From: Modestobacter excelsi
GTDB taxonomy: Bacteria; Actinomycetota; Actinomycetes; Mycobacteriales; Geodermatophilaceae
Assembly: GCF_005930495.1 (NCBI RefSeq)
Contig: NZ_SJEX01000002.1
Location: 88,374-152,373, forward strand
Direction of reading: 5' to 3'
Length of the DNA: 64,000 nucleotides
Part shown: positions 20,797-30,997 of the stretch, in pieces
How positions within the stretch are numbered: the stretch's first letter is position 1
Layout: each line of letters opens with the position of its first letter
The notes under the pieces: model-generated
Seen by the model: the letters and a program-made list of their open reading frames with translations, nothing else
Databases searched by the model: none
Told to the model about the DNA's origin: nothing
Program-made: the position numbers and the translations under genes

Positions 20797-21714
20797 GTGC
20801 CCGTCGCGCTGCTCGTCACCGTCAGCCCCCGCCTGCCCGGCCTGCTGGCCCCCGCCGGCTGGCGGGCGGTCACCGCCGCCCCGGCCGTCCTCGCCCTCCC
20901 CGGCGCCGCGGCCACCGCCGAGGTGCTGCGGCAGGAGGGCATCGCGGTCACCGACGTCGCGGGTCCGGAGGAGGCAGCCGCGCACGGAGCCCACGTCGTC
21001 CTGCTGGCGACGCCGGAGGAGACCGACGGCAGCGCGGGGCCGGACCGGGTGGACGGTGCCCCCGAGCCGCCCGGCGCCCGACTGCTCGACGTCGTCACCG
21101 TGATGGACCGGCTGCGCTCGCCGGGTGGCTGCCCGTGGGACGCCGAGCAGACCCACGCCTCGCTGCGCGGGTACCTGCTGGAGGAGGCGCACGAGGCCTA
21201 CGACGCGATCGTCGACGACGACCCGGTGGCGATGCGCGAGGAGCTCGGCGACGTGCTGCTGCAGGTCGTCTTCCACGCCCGGGTGGCGGCCGAGGCCGGC
21301 CCGGAGCGGCGGTTCGACGTCGACGACGTCGCCGGGGACCTGGTCGACAAGCTGGTCCGGCGGCACCCGCACGTGTTCGGCGATGCTGGCCCTCGCGACG
21401 TCGCGCAGGTCGAGGCGGGCTGGGACGAGATCAAGAAGGCGGAGAAGCAGCGCCGGTCGCCGACCGAGGGGGTCTCCCGCTCGCAACCGGCCGCCTCCTG
21501 GGGCGCCGCGCTGACCCGGCGGGCCGAGCGCGCCGGGCTGCCCACGCCACCGGCCGGTGAGCTGTCGGTGGACAGCCCCGAGGCGCTCGGGGAGCGCCTG
21601 CTCGGGGTGGTCGTGGCCGCCGCGCAGCGCGGCTGGGACGTCGAGGACGCGTTGCGCGAGGCCGTCCGCCGCTACGCCGGTGAGCTGGACGCCGCCGCCC
21701 TCGCCCGACCCTGA
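20797..21714 (+). CDS. mazG: Nucleoside triphosphate pyrophosphohydrolase MazG
   Basis: A 305-residue enzyme hydrolysing (often damaged) NTPs to NMP and pyrophosphate. The MazG domain starts near 85: MDRLRSPGGCPWDAEQTHASL, then the metal-binding helix EEAHEAYDAI and EELGDVLLQVVFHA (EExxE ... ExxD). A second, shorter MazG-like helical region is at the C-terminus (GERLLGVVVAAAQRGWDVEDALREA). The first ~80 residues are an actinobacterial N-terminal extension of unknown role. GTG 20797 lies four bases after the lipoprotein stop, so it is probably coupled. Confidence 0.94.
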   Translation: MPVALLVTVSPRLPGLLAPAGWRAVTAAPAVLALPGAAATAEVLRQEGIAVTDVAGPEEAAAHGAHVVLLATPEETDGSAGPDRVDGAPEPPGARLLDVVTVMDRLRSPGGCPWDAEQTHASLRGYLLEEAHEAYDAIVDDDPVAMREELGDVLLQVVFHARVAAEAGPERRFDVDDVAGDLVDKLVRRHPHVFGDAGPRDVAQVEAGWDEIKKAEKQRRSPTEGVSRSQPAASWGAALTRRAERAGLPTPPAGELSVDSPEALGERLLGVVVAAAQRGWDVEDALREAVRRYAGELDAAALARP

Positions 21715-21729
21715 CCGCCTTGGGCTCCG

Positions 21730-24085
<2,356 letters not shown>

Positions 24086-24089
24086 CCGG

Positions 24090-24617
24090 ATGAGCACGGC
24101 CCGCCCCCGCCGTGGCAGGTCCGGCGGCACCCGCCGCCGGGCCTCGTCACGGCCGGTGCGGGCCGGCTCGCGCGGGTCGGCCGACAGCCGGCCCGGACGG
24201 CGGACCACCCGCAGTGCGGCCCGCAGCACGACCACCCGCCGCGGCCCGCGCTTCACCGGCCGAGCCGTCCTGCTCGGCACGCTGGTGCTGCTGCTCGCGC
24301 TCACCTTGGCCGGCCCGCTGCGCCAGTACGTGGCCGGCCGCCAGGAGCTCGCCGAGCTCGCCGCCGAGCACGACGAGCTGACCCGGCGGGCCGCCGACCT
24401 GCAGGCGCAGCTGGACCGGCAGTCCGACCCGGCCTACATCGCCCAGCAGGCCCGGGAGCGGCTGACCTACGTGCTGCCCGGTGACCGGCTGGTCATCGTG
24501 GGCGACGCCGGCGACCCGGGCGACAGCGCCTCGCCGTCGACCGACGCCGCCGACCCGGAGGCGCCGGTGCCCTGGTACGAGGGCCTGCTCGGATCGGTCG
24601 CGGCTGCCGACGGCTGA
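24090..24617 (+). CDS. FtsB/DivIC-like septum formation protein
   Basis: A 175-residue bitopic membrane protein. A long basic N-terminus (~1-58, Arg/Ser/Thr rich) precedes a single helix (~59-80, AVLLGTLVLLLALTLAGPL). Then comes a coiled-coil (ELAELAAEHDELTRRAADLQ) and the conserved DPAYIAQQARERLTYVLPGD motif of the DivIC/FtsB family. The family links FtsL and FtsQ in the divisome. It follows eno by four bases, as in other actinobacteria. The acidic, Asp/Ala-rich tail is variable. Confidence 0.92.
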   Translation: MSTARPRRGRSGGTRRRASSRPVRAGSRGSADSRPGRRTTRSAARSTTTRRGPRFTGRAVLLGTLVLLLALTLAGPLRQYVAGRQELAELAAEHDELTRRAADLQAQLDRQSDPAYIAQQARERLTYVLPGDRLVIVGDAGDPGDSASPSTDAADPEAPVPWYEGLLGSVAAADG

Positions 24618-24670
24618 AGGACCCCATCACCTCACCGAGGCTCGCGGTGGCCCCCTGCGAGGGGCCGTTC
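24615..24670 (+). repeat. Recurrent palindromic element, copy 3 (divergent)
   Basis: TGAAGGACCCCATC starts at the stop codon of the division gene, as in other copies, but the right half has diverged to GGCCCC-CTGCGA-GGGGCC (24649-24666), a simple hairpin that should terminate transcription. Confidence 0.55.
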
Positions 24671-24728
24671 CAGCACGTCACCCGGGGCCCGTGCGTGGGC
24701 GCTCGGGTGCCTGCCGCAGACTCGTCGG

Positions 24729-25262
24729 GTGAGCAGTCCTGCCCCGCCCTCTCCGCCGGTCACGCCTGACGAGCGGGCCGTCATCGCCCGCCAGCTGGGC
24801 CGGCCGCCGCGCGCCCTGGTGGGCGTGGCGCATCGCTGCCCGTGCGGCCAGCCCGACGTCGTCGAGACCGCGCCGCGGCTGGAGGACGGCACGCCGTTCC
24901 CCACGCTGTACTACCTGACCTGCCCGCGGGCGACCGCCGCCGCGAGCCGGCTGGAGTCGGCCGGGCGGATGCGGGAGTGGCAGGACGAGCTGGCCACCGA
25001 CGCATTGCTGGCCGCGGGCTACCTCGCGGCGCACGAGTCCTACCTGGCCACCCGGGACGACCGCGACGTGCTGCCCACCCGGGCGACCGCCGGCGGCATG
25101 CCGGACCGGGTCAAGTGCCTGCACGCGCTGGCCGGGCACGCGCTCGCCGCCGGCCCCGGCGTGAACCCGATCGGCGACCGCGCGGTCGCCGAGATGGGGG
25201 AGTGGTGGGCCGCCGGCCCCTGCGCCGCACCCTCGCCCGACGACCCGGAGGACGTGAGATGA
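24729..25262 (+). CDS. DUF501 family protein
   Basis: A 177-residue protein of unknown function, conserved in actinobacteria between divIC-like and ppx genes. Recognisable DUF501 features are VIARQLGRPPRALVGVAHRCPCGQP, TLYYLTCPRATAAASRLESAGRM and, near the end, VKCLHALAGHALAAGPGVNPIGD. Three cysteines (two in CPCG, one in LTCP) and the VKCLH/H pair are suggestive of metal binding, but this is inference. GTG 24729; the stop overlaps the ATG of ppx, so the two are translationally coupled. Confidence 0.88.
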   Translation: MSSPAPPSPPVTPDERAVIARQLGRPPRALVGVAHRCPCGQPDVVETAPRLEDGTPFPTLYYLTCPRATAAASRLESAGRMREWQDELATDALLAAGYLAAHESYLATRDDRDVLPTRATAGGMPDRVKCLHALAGHALAAGPGVNPIGDRAVAEMGEWWAAGPCAAPSPDDPEDVR

Positions 25263-26209
25263 GCCGGGTGGCGGCCATCGACTGCGGCACCAACTCCATC
25301 CGCCTGCTGGTAGCCGACGTGCCACCGGAGGGGGCGCACACCGACCTGCTGCGCCGGATGGAGGTCGTCCGGCTCGGGCAGGGCGTCGACGCCACCGGTC
25401 GGCTGGCCCCGGAGGCCATCGAGCGCACCCGGGTCGTGCTCGCCGAGTACGCCGCCCAGTCCCGCGAGCTGGGTGCCGAGCGGGTCCGGATGGTGGCCAC
25501 CAGCGCCAGCCGGGACGCCGCCAACCGGGCCGACTTCGAGGCGATGGTGACCGCCACCCTGGGCCAGCTGCCCGACGTCGTCCCCGGTGTGGAGGAGGCC
25601 GAGCTGTCCTTCCTGGGGGCGACCGCCTCGCTGTCCGCTGCGGCGAAGGCGCACGGTGCGCCACCGCCCCGTCCGCCGTTCCTGGTCGTCGACATCGGCG
25701 GCGGGTCCACCGAGTTCGTGCTCGGCGACGCCGGCGGGGTGCGGGCGGCCCGGTCGGTGGACATCGGCTGCGTGCGGCTCACCGAGCGCCACCTGCACGG
25801 CGACCCGCCGCCGCCGGACGAGGTGCAGGCCGCCGAGGCGGACGTGCGGGCCGCGCTCGAGCTCGTCGCCGCCGACGTGCCGGTCCACGAGGCCGCGACC
25901 CTGGTCGGGCTGGCCGGCTCGGTGACGACGGTGGCTGCGTTGGCGCTCGACCTGCCCGAGTACGACCCGGTCGCCATCCACGGCTCGCGCATCCCGGTCG
26001 CCGCCGTCCGGTCGGTCACCGCGGGGCTGCTCAGTGCGACCCGGGCGAAGCGGGCCGGCTACCCGGTCATGCACCCGGGTCGGGTCGACGTGATCGGCGC
26101 CGGCTCACTGGTGCTGCGGGTGATCATGGACGCCTTCGACCTGGAGGAGGTCGTGGTCAGCGAGCACGACATCCTCGACGGCATCGCCCTCCGCCTCGCC
26201 CGCTCCTAG
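25259..26209 (+). CDS. ppx: Exopolyphosphatase (Ppx/GppA family)
   Basis: A 316-residue ASKHA-fold phosphatase releasing phosphate from polyphosphate (or from pppGpp in the GppA subgroup). The phosphate-1 motif AAIDCGTNSIRLLVAD is at the N-terminus and phosphate-2 motif DIGGGSTEFVLGD near 145. VGLAGSVTTVAAL and EHDILDGIALRLA close the domain. It is the short actinobacterial form without the HD-like C-terminal domain. ATG 25259 overlaps the DUF501 stop. Its TAG is the first three bases of a terminator stem. Confidence 0.93.
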   Translation: MSRVAAIDCGTNSIRLLVADVPPEGAHTDLLRRMEVVRLGQGVDATGRLAPEAIERTRVVLAEYAAQSRELGAERVRMVATSASRDAANRADFEAMVTATLGQLPDVVPGVEEAELSFLGATASLSAAAKAHGAPPPRPPFLVVDIGGGSTEFVLGDAGGVRAARSVDIGCVRLTERHLHGDPPPPDEVQAAEADVRAALELVAADVPVHEAATLVGLAGSVTTVAALALDLPEYDPVAIHGSRIPVAAVRSVTAGLLSATRAKRAGYPVMHPGRVDVIGAGSLVLRVIMDAFDLEEVVVSEHDILDGIALRLARS

Positions 26210-26254
26210 CTCCTCGTGGGGCCGTGTTGGCCGACACGGCCCCACGAGGAGCTA
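26207..26254. terminator. Bidirectional terminator containing both convergent stop codons
   Basis: Perfect 21-bp arms (26207-26227 and 26234-26254) with a 6-base loop. The left arm begins with the ppx TAG and the right arm ends with the complement of the TAG of the minus-strand gene. Confidence 0.9.
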
Positions 26255-26569
26255 CGCGGCACTGGCGGTGTTGACGCCGGGCGGCAGCTCGCCGGTCAGC
26301 TTCTTGTAGACCGCTGCGGCGCCGCGGGCGGCGACCAGCCGACCGGAGGCGTACAGCACGCCGGACACCGCGGCCCAGGCCAGCGCATCGGGCCAGGTGA
26401 CGCCCGGGGCGGCCGGGTTCTTCGGCGGCGGGTAGCCGCGCACCCTCAGCCACGCGGTGTCGGCCGTCTTCTTCACCACGATGCCGGCCGGGATCGCCAT
26501 CGCCGGGCCGAGCACCTTGTACAGCAGCGGGGTCTTCGGCTTCTCGGTCTTCGCCACGTCGCTGATCAT
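26252..26569 (-). CDS. DUF4235 membrane protein
   Basis: Small actinobacterial protein of about 105 residues. DUF4235 features are visible: LLYKVLGPAMAIPAGIVVKKTADTAW, a hydrophobic N-terminal helix (~15-35), then a second helix (~62-82, ALAWAAVSGVLYASGRLVA) and AAVYKKLTGELPPG at the C-terminus. Function unknown; probably an inner-membrane protein with two helices. Start is uncertain: ATG 26569 is preferred because it gives the usual family N-terminus, but ATG 26596 (nine residues longer) is in frame; neither has a good ribosome site. Divergent from the uracil glycosylase. Confidence 0.82.
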   Translation of the reverse strand: MISDVAKTEKPKTPLLYKVLGPAMAIPAGIVVKKTADTAWLRVRGYPPPKNPAAPGVTWPDALAWAAVSGVLYASGRLVAARGAAAVYKKLTGELPPGVNTASAA

Positions 26570-26612
26570 GCCCGCCGCCGGAACCGTCCGGACCATCTGG
26601 TCTGCTGGGGCG

Positions 26613-27380
26613 GTGGCACGTGACGCCGACGGCTACCCCGTCACCCGCACCGCCGCCGGGGTGCTGCGCGGCGCCGCCGGCACCCGCGAGCTCGCCGTCC
26701 TGGACGAGCGGATCTCCGGCTGCCGCGCCTGCCCGCGGCTGGTGGCCTGGCGCGAGGAGGTCGCGCAGGTCAAGCGCGCCTCGTTCCGCGACCAGGAGTA
26801 CTGGGGGCGGCCGGTGCCGGGGCTCGGCCCGGCCGACGCCCGGATCGCCGTGGTCGGGCTCGCGCCGGCCGCGCACGGCGGGAACCGGACCGGGCGGGTG
26901 TTCACCGGCGACCGCAGCGGCGACTGGATCTTCGCCGCACTGTGGCGCGCGGGTCTGGCGAACCAGCCGACCTCGGTCTCGAAGGACGACGGCCTCGAGC
27001 TGACCGACGTCCGGGTCTGCGCCGCGGTGCGCTGCGCCCCGCCGGCCAACGCCCCCACGCCCGAGGAGCGGGACACCTGCTCGCCGTGGCTGGCCCGGGA
27101 GCTGGCGCTGCTGCCGCGGCTGCGGGTCGTCGTCGTCCTCGGCGGCTTCGGGTGGACGGCGCTGTGGCCGGTGCTCGGCGCGGCGGGCTGCGCACTGCCC
27201 CGGCCGCGTCCCGCGTTCGGGCACGGGGTGGAGGTCGCCCTGACGGGTCCCCGCGGTCCGGTCACCCTGCTGGGCAGCTACCACGTCAGCCAGCAGAACA
27301 CCTTCACCGGCAAGCTGACCGAGCCGATGCTGGACGCCGTGCTGACCCGTGCCACCGAACTGGCAAGCTCTGGTCCCTGA
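26613..27380 (+). CDS. udgB: Uracil-DNA glycosylase, family 5 (UdgB)
   Basis: A 255-residue DNA repair glycosylase that removes uracil and other deaminated bases. Iron-sulfur-type cysteines occur as CRAC (~30) and as two more in RCAPPANAPTPEERDTC. The active-site region GLAPAAHGGNRTGRVFTGD and the C-terminal HVSQQNTFTGK are the family 5 signatures (family 4 has GEAPGxxE and HPS). GTG 26613 was chosen because the conserved region begins shortly after; the only purine-rich stretch (GGGGCG) is very close. The stop is one base before the tRNA gene. Confidence 0.9.
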   Translation: MARDADGYPVTRTAAGVLRGAAGTRELAVLDERISGCRACPRLVAWREEVAQVKRASFRDQEYWGRPVPGLGPADARIAVVGLAPAAHGGNRTGRVFTGDRSGDWIFAALWRAGLANQPTSVSKDDGLELTDVRVCAAVRCAPPANAPTPEERDTCSPWLARELALLPRLRVVVVLGGFGWTALWPVLGAAGCALPRPRPAFGHGVEVALTGPRGPVTLLGSYHVSQQNTFTGKLTEPMLDAVLTRATELASSGP

Positions 27381-27381
27381 C

Positions 27382-27455
27382 GCCCCCGTAGCCCAATCGG
27401 CAGAGGCAGGCCCCTTAAAAGGGTCCCAGTGTCGGTTCGATCCCGACCGGGGGCA
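27382..27455 (+). tRNA. tRNA with anticodon UAA (Leu by codon), short variable loop
   Basis: Folds as a full cloverleaf of 74 bases: acceptor GCCCCCG/CGGGGGC, D-stem GCC/GGC with GG in the loop, anticodon stem GGCCC/GGGTC (one G-U pair) with loop CTTAAAA, five-base variable loop, T-stem GTCGG/CCGAC with TTCGATC, discriminator A. No CCA is encoded. Position 34-36 reads TAA, for the leucine codon UUA. Canonical bacterial tRNA-Leu has a long variable arm, which is missing here. UUA is very rare in such a high-GC genome; none was noticed in frame in this window. Confidence 0.85.
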
Positions 27456-27576
27456 CACCCTCACCTGTGGTCGGCGGCATCCGGGAACTCGCCGGGCCGA
27501 GCTGGCGTTGGACCAGACAGCGTGGGGTGGACCAAGTGAGCCCCACGGACCGACCAGTCACCTCGAGGAGATGACG

Positions 27577-28392
27577 ATGCCGAGCAACAACCCGGTCTTC
27601 AGCCGGGGCTTCCCCGCGGCCGGCAACAGCCAGTCCGGCGGTTGGGGCGCCGGCCCGCAGCAGACGTACGGCGGGGCACCCACCCAGTACGACCCGTACT
27701 CGGCCCCGTCGCCGTACGCGGCCACCGGCCGGGCCTACATGACGATGGACGACGTCGTCACCAAGACCGGCCTCACCTTCGTGGTGACCGTGCTGGCCGC
27801 CGCCGCGACCTGGTCCCTGCCCGGCAACACGGGTGTGGCCCTGGCCCTCCCGGCGATCCTGATCGCGCTGGTCCTCGGCCTGGTCATCTCGTTCAAGCAG
27901 ATCGCCAACCCCGCCGCCACCCTGGCCTACGCGGCCCTGCAGGGCATCGCGGTCGGGGCGATCAGCGAGATCTACGCCGCGAACTTCGGCGGCAACATCG
28001 TCATGCAGGCGGTGATCGGCACCTTCGGTGTGTTCGCCGGGATGCTGGTGGTCTACAAGACCGGCGCCATCCGGGTCACCCCGAAGCTGACCCGCTGGGT
28101 CGTCGGTGCGCTGTTCGGTGTGCTGGCGCTCGTGCTGGTCAACCTGATCGCCAGCTTCTTCACCCCGGGTGGCCTGGGCCTGCGCGACGGTGGTCCGGTC
28201 GCGATCATCTTCAGCCTGGTCGTCATCGGTGTGGCGGCGTTCTCGCTGCTGCTGGACTTCGACATGGCCGACGAGGCGATCCGCCGCGGCGTCGCGCCGA
28301 AGTTCGCCTGGTACATCGCCTTCGGCCTGCTGGTGACGGTCGTCTGGCTGTACCTGGAGATCCTGCGGCTCCTGAGCTACTTCCGCGAGTGA
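27577..28392 (+). CDS. Bax inhibitor-1/YccA-family membrane protein
   Basis: A 271-residue TMBIM-type protein. A polar, Gly/Ser/Tyr/Pro-rich N-terminus (~1-50) precedes MTMDDVVTKTGLTFVVTVLAAAATW and about seven membrane helices, ending in DFDMADEAIRRGVAPKFAWYIAFGLLVTVVWLYLEILRLLSYF, the family C-terminus with the conserved aspartate pair. Members are suggested calcium/proton leak channels; the role in actinobacteria is not established. ATG 27577 is preferred over ATG 27571 because GAGGAG (27565-27570) is then six bases upstream. The stop codon abuts a palindromic repeat. Confidence 0.9.
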   Translation: MPSNNPVFSRGFPAAGNSQSGGWGAGPQQTYGGAPTQYDPYSAPSPYAATGRAYMTMDDVVTKTGLTFVVTVLAAAATWSLPGNTGVALALPAILIALVLGLVISFKQIANPAATLAYAALQGIAVGAISEIYAANFGGNIVMQAVIGTFGVFAGMLVVYKTGAIRVTPKLTRWVVGALFGVLALVLVNLIASFFTPGGLGLRDGGPVAIIFSLVVIGVAAFSLLLDFDMADEAIRRGVAPKFAWYIAFGLLVTVVWLYLEILRLLSYFRE

Positions 28393-28450
28393 TGAAGGAC
28401 CCCGTCCTCCCCACCCTTAGCAAGCTCAGGGCGGGCCCCTGGACGGGGCC
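28393..28450 (+). repeat. Recurrent palindromic element, copy 4
   Basis: TGAAGGACCCCGTCC ... GGACGGGGCC directly follows the TGA of the YccA-like gene. Confidence 0.85.
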
Positions 28451-28461
28451 GTACACCAACT

Positions 28462-28501
28462 GACCGTGGCCCGGTCCCCGCGAGGGGGCCGGGCCACGGT
28501 C
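28462..28501. terminator. Terminator between convergent genes
   Basis: 18-bp arms with one G-U pair (28462-28479 and 28484-28501) and a GCGA loop, lying between two oppositely oriented repeat copies. Confidence 0.85.
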
Positions 28502-28508
28502 GTTCCCA

Positions 28509-28565
28509 GCCCCGTCCAGAGGCTCGTCCCGAGCTCGGGAGGGATGAGGAGGACGGGGTCCTTCT
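28509..28565 (-). repeat. Recurrent palindromic element, copy 5 (inverted to copy 4)
   Basis: GCCCCGTCC ... GGACGGGGTCCTTC ends at the stop codon of the thiolase on the minus strand. With copy 4 and the hairpin it makes a ~175-bp nested inverted repeat. Confidence 0.85.
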
Positions 28566-29786
28566 TCAGGACAGGCGCTCGAGCACCATGGCCATGCCCT
28601 GCCCGCCGCCGACGCACATGGTCTCCAGGCCGAACTGCCCGTCCCGGGCGCGCAGGCCGTTGAGCAGGGTGCCGGTGATCCGGGCGCCGGTCATGCCGAA
28701 GGGGTGCCCGACGGCGATCGCGCCGCCGTGCACGTTCAGCTTGTCGATGTCGATGCCCAGGTCGCGGTAGCTGGGGATGACCTGCGCGGCGAACGCCTCG
28801 TTGATCTCCACGAGGTCCATGTCGTCGATGGTCATCCCGGCGCGGGCCAGCGCCTGCTCGGAGGCCGCCACCGGGCCGTAGCCCATGATCTCCGGCGAGA
28901 GCCCGGTGACACCGGTGGAGACGATCCGGGCCAGCGGGGTGATGCCCAGGTCGGCGGCCTTGCGGTCGCTCATGATGACCAGGGCGGCGGCCCCGTCGTT
29001 GAGCGGGCAGGCGTTGCCGGCGGTGACCCGGCCGTCGGGGCGGAAGACCGGCTTGAGGCCGGCCAGCCCCTCGACCGTCGTCCCGGCGCGCGGGCCGTCG
29101 TCGGCGCTCACCACGGTGCCGTCCGGGGTGGTGACCGGGGTGATTTCCCGCTCCCAGAAGCCGTTGGCGATGGCCTGCTCGGCCAGGTTCTGGCTGCGCG
29201 CGGCGAACTCGTCCATGTCGGCGCGGGAGACGTCCTTGAGCAGCGCGAGGTTCTCGGCGGTCTGGCCCATGGCGATGTAGGCGTCCGGGACGTCGCCGTC
29301 CTCACGCGGGTCGCGCCAGGACTCCGCACCGCTCTCGGCGGTCTTGGCCACCCGGGCCTCGGCGTCGGCGAACCGGGGGTTGTGGGTGTCCGGGATGGCG
29401 TCGGAGTTGCCCTTGACGAAGCGGGACACCATCTCCACCCCTGCGGAGATGAAGACGTCGCCCTCGCCGGCCTTGATCGCGTGCAGCGCCATCCGGGTGG
29501 TCTGCAGCGACGAGGAGCAGTAACGGGTGACCGTCGTCCCGGGCAGGTGGTCCATGCCCAGCAGGACGGCGACGATCCGGCCCATGTTGAAGCCCTGCTC
29601 ACCGCCGGGGAGACCGCAACCGAGCATCAGGTCGTCGATGTCGGTCGGGTCCAGCTGGGGCACCTGGTCCAGCGCCGCGCGGGTGATGGTGGCGGCCAGG
29701 TCGTCGGGCCGCAGGTCCTTCAGCGACCCCTTGAACGCGCGGCCGATGGGGGAGCGGGCGGCGGCGACGATGACGGCTTCGGGCAT
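28566..29786 (-). CDS. Acetyl-CoA C-acyltransferase (thiolase)
   Basis: A 406-residue thiolase that cleaves or forms 3-ketoacyl-CoA, most likely in fatty-acid beta-oxidation. The acylated cysteine is in TRYCSSSLQT (~90), the catalytic histidine in GHPFGMTGAR (~363) and the second cysteine in METMCVGGGQGMA-like ETMCVGGGQGM (~393). NEAFAAQ is also conserved. Length is standard. ATG 29786 follows GGAGGACCC. A TAGCTT hexamer (complement of 29847-29852) could be the -10 box, about 60 bases upstream. No beta-oxidation partners lie next to it. Confidence 0.94.
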   Translation of the reverse strand: MPEAVIVAAARSPIGRAFKGSLKDLRPDDLAATITRAALDQVPQLDPTDIDDLMLGCGLPGGEQGFNMGRIVAVLLGMDHLPGTTVTRYCSSSLQTTRMALHAIKAGEGDVFISAGVEMVSRFVKGNSDAIPDTHNPRFADAEARVAKTAESGAESWRDPREDGDVPDAYIAMGQTAENLALLKDVSRADMDEFAARSQNLAEQAIANGFWEREITPVTTPDGTVVSADDGPRAGTTVEGLAGLKPVFRPDGRVTAGNACPLNDGAAALVIMSDRKAADLGITPLARIVSTGVTGLSPEIMGYGPVAASEQALARAGMTIDDMDLVEINEAFAAQVIPSYRDLGIDIDKLNVHGGAIAVGHPFGMTGARITGTLLNGLRARDGQFGLETMCVGGGQGMAMVLERLS

Positions 29787-29846
29787 GGGTCCTCCACGAT
29801 GAGGCGCGCCCCCTCGCGGGCGGCGACGGACGTCGGGTCGTCCCTC

Positions 29847-29852
29847 AAGCTA
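29847..29852 (-). promoter_or_regulatory. Candidate -10 box TAGCTT for the thiolase gene
   Basis: Minus-strand TAGCTT fits TANNNT and sits 61 bases before the ATG. A near-palindrome CTACCCCTGGGTAG (29850-29863) overlaps it and may be an operator. Confidence 0.4.
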
Positions 29853-29892
29853 CCCCTGGGTAGGGAGGCGGTCGCCGGGCGCGGGCCACCGC

Positions 29893-30912
29893 TCAGGACG
29901 GGACGGCGGTGCGCCCCGCCTCGTCGGCCTGCTGGGGTGTCGGGATCTCCGGCGGCCGGCGGCGGCGGAGCCGGGCCCAGGGGCCGCGCGGGCCCTGCTC
30001 CGCGCCACGCACCTCGGTGGGCTGCACCTCGGTACCGGAGCGCCCGGCCGCCTTGGCAGCCGCCTGGGCGATCGGCCGGACGGTGTCCCGGCGCAGCCGC
30101 AGCCCGCGGTCGGCCGCAGCCGGCCAGACACCGATGCTGTCGGCGATGGAGGGCAGCAACGCCGCCGCGGCGGACGCGTAACCGGCCGCGGACGGGTGGA
30201 ACTCGTCGCTGCTGAACAGCTCGCGGTCGGTGGCGAAGGAGGGGCCGAGCAGTGATCCGAGCGAGACGGTGCGCCCGCCCTCGGCGACGACGGCGATGGT
30301 CTGCGCGGCGGCGAGCTGACGGCTCCACCGGCGGGCCAGCACGCGCAGCGGCTGGGCGATCGGGCGGATGGTGCCCAGGTCCGGGCAGGTGCCGACGACG
30401 ACCTCGCAGCCCTGGGCGATCAGCGCCCGCACCGCCTCGGCCAGCGCACGCACCGACTCAGCGGGGCGGGCCCGGCTGGTGACGTCGTTGGCGCCGATCA
30501 TGATCAGGGCGACGTCGGGGTGCTCGGGCAGGGCGCGCTCCACCTGACCGGCGAGGTCGCGGGAGATGGCGCCGGACCTGGCGAACTTGACCAGCCGGAC
30601 AGGGCGTTCCGCGAGCTCCACGAGCGCCGCGGCGATCAGCACGCCCGGGGTCTCACCGGGGTTGTCCACGCCCAGACCCACCGCGCTGGAGTCGCCCAGG
30701 ACGGCGAACACGATCGGCTTGCCGCGGCCGCGGCCGTAGACGCCGTTGCCGGTCGGGGGGTCGGGCTGGGTCCGTTGCGCGGTCACCCGACGGCGCGCGG
30801 CCCGGGCCTCCTGGCGCAGCAGGGTCACCAGCGCAGCCCCCGCGAGCCCGACGCCGCCGCCGCCGTACACGGCCCCCGTCGCCAGTCGTCGCGCCCTGCT
30901 GGCTCGCGTCAC
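29893..30912 (-). CDS. SGNH/GDSL-type hydrolase, membrane-anchored
   Basis: A 339-residue serine hydrolase (esterase or lipase-like). An N-terminal basic/hydrophobic segment (LATGAVYGGGGVGLAGAALVTLL, ~8-32) is a signal anchor. Block I is VLGDSSAVGLG (catalytic Ser), block III is GANDVTS, and block V is SSDEFHPSAAGY (catalytic Asp/His). The C-terminal ~75 residues are a basic, Pro/Arg-rich tail. GTG 30912 is supported by GGAGGAGAGG upstream; an in-frame ATG 42 bases earlier lacks this. Substrate unknown; surface lipid or polysaccharide ester cleavage is plausible. Confidence 0.86.
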   Translation of the reverse strand: MTRASRARRLATGAVYGGGGVGLAGAALVTLLRQEARAARRRVTAQRTQPDPPTGNGVYGRGRGKPIVFAVLGDSSAVGLGVDNPGETPGVLIAAALVELAERPVRLVKFARSGAISRDLAGQVERALPEHPDVALIMIGANDVTSRARPAESVRALAEAVRALIAQGCEVVVGTCPDLGTIRPIAQPLRVLARRWSRQLAAAQTIAVVAEGGRTVSLGSLLGPSFATDRELFSSDEFHPSAAGYASAAAALLPSIADSIGVWPAAADRGLRLRRDTVRPIAQAAAKAAGRSGTEVQPTEVRGAEQGPRGPWARLRRRRPPEIPTPQQADEAGRTAVPS

Positions 30913-30984
30913 CGGGCCCCGTCCTCTCCTCCGGCGCCCGGTTGCGTGCCGCACCAGGAGCTGAATCCCAGGCTAGCCACCCCC

Positions 30985-30990
30985 TACGTT
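30985..30990 (+). promoter_or_regulatory. -10 box TACGTT, possible leaderless promoter
   Basis: TACGTT (TANNNT) ends seven bases before GTG 30998, leaving room for a leaderless transcript only. Confidence 0.45.
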
Positions 30991-30997
30991 GAGGGGC

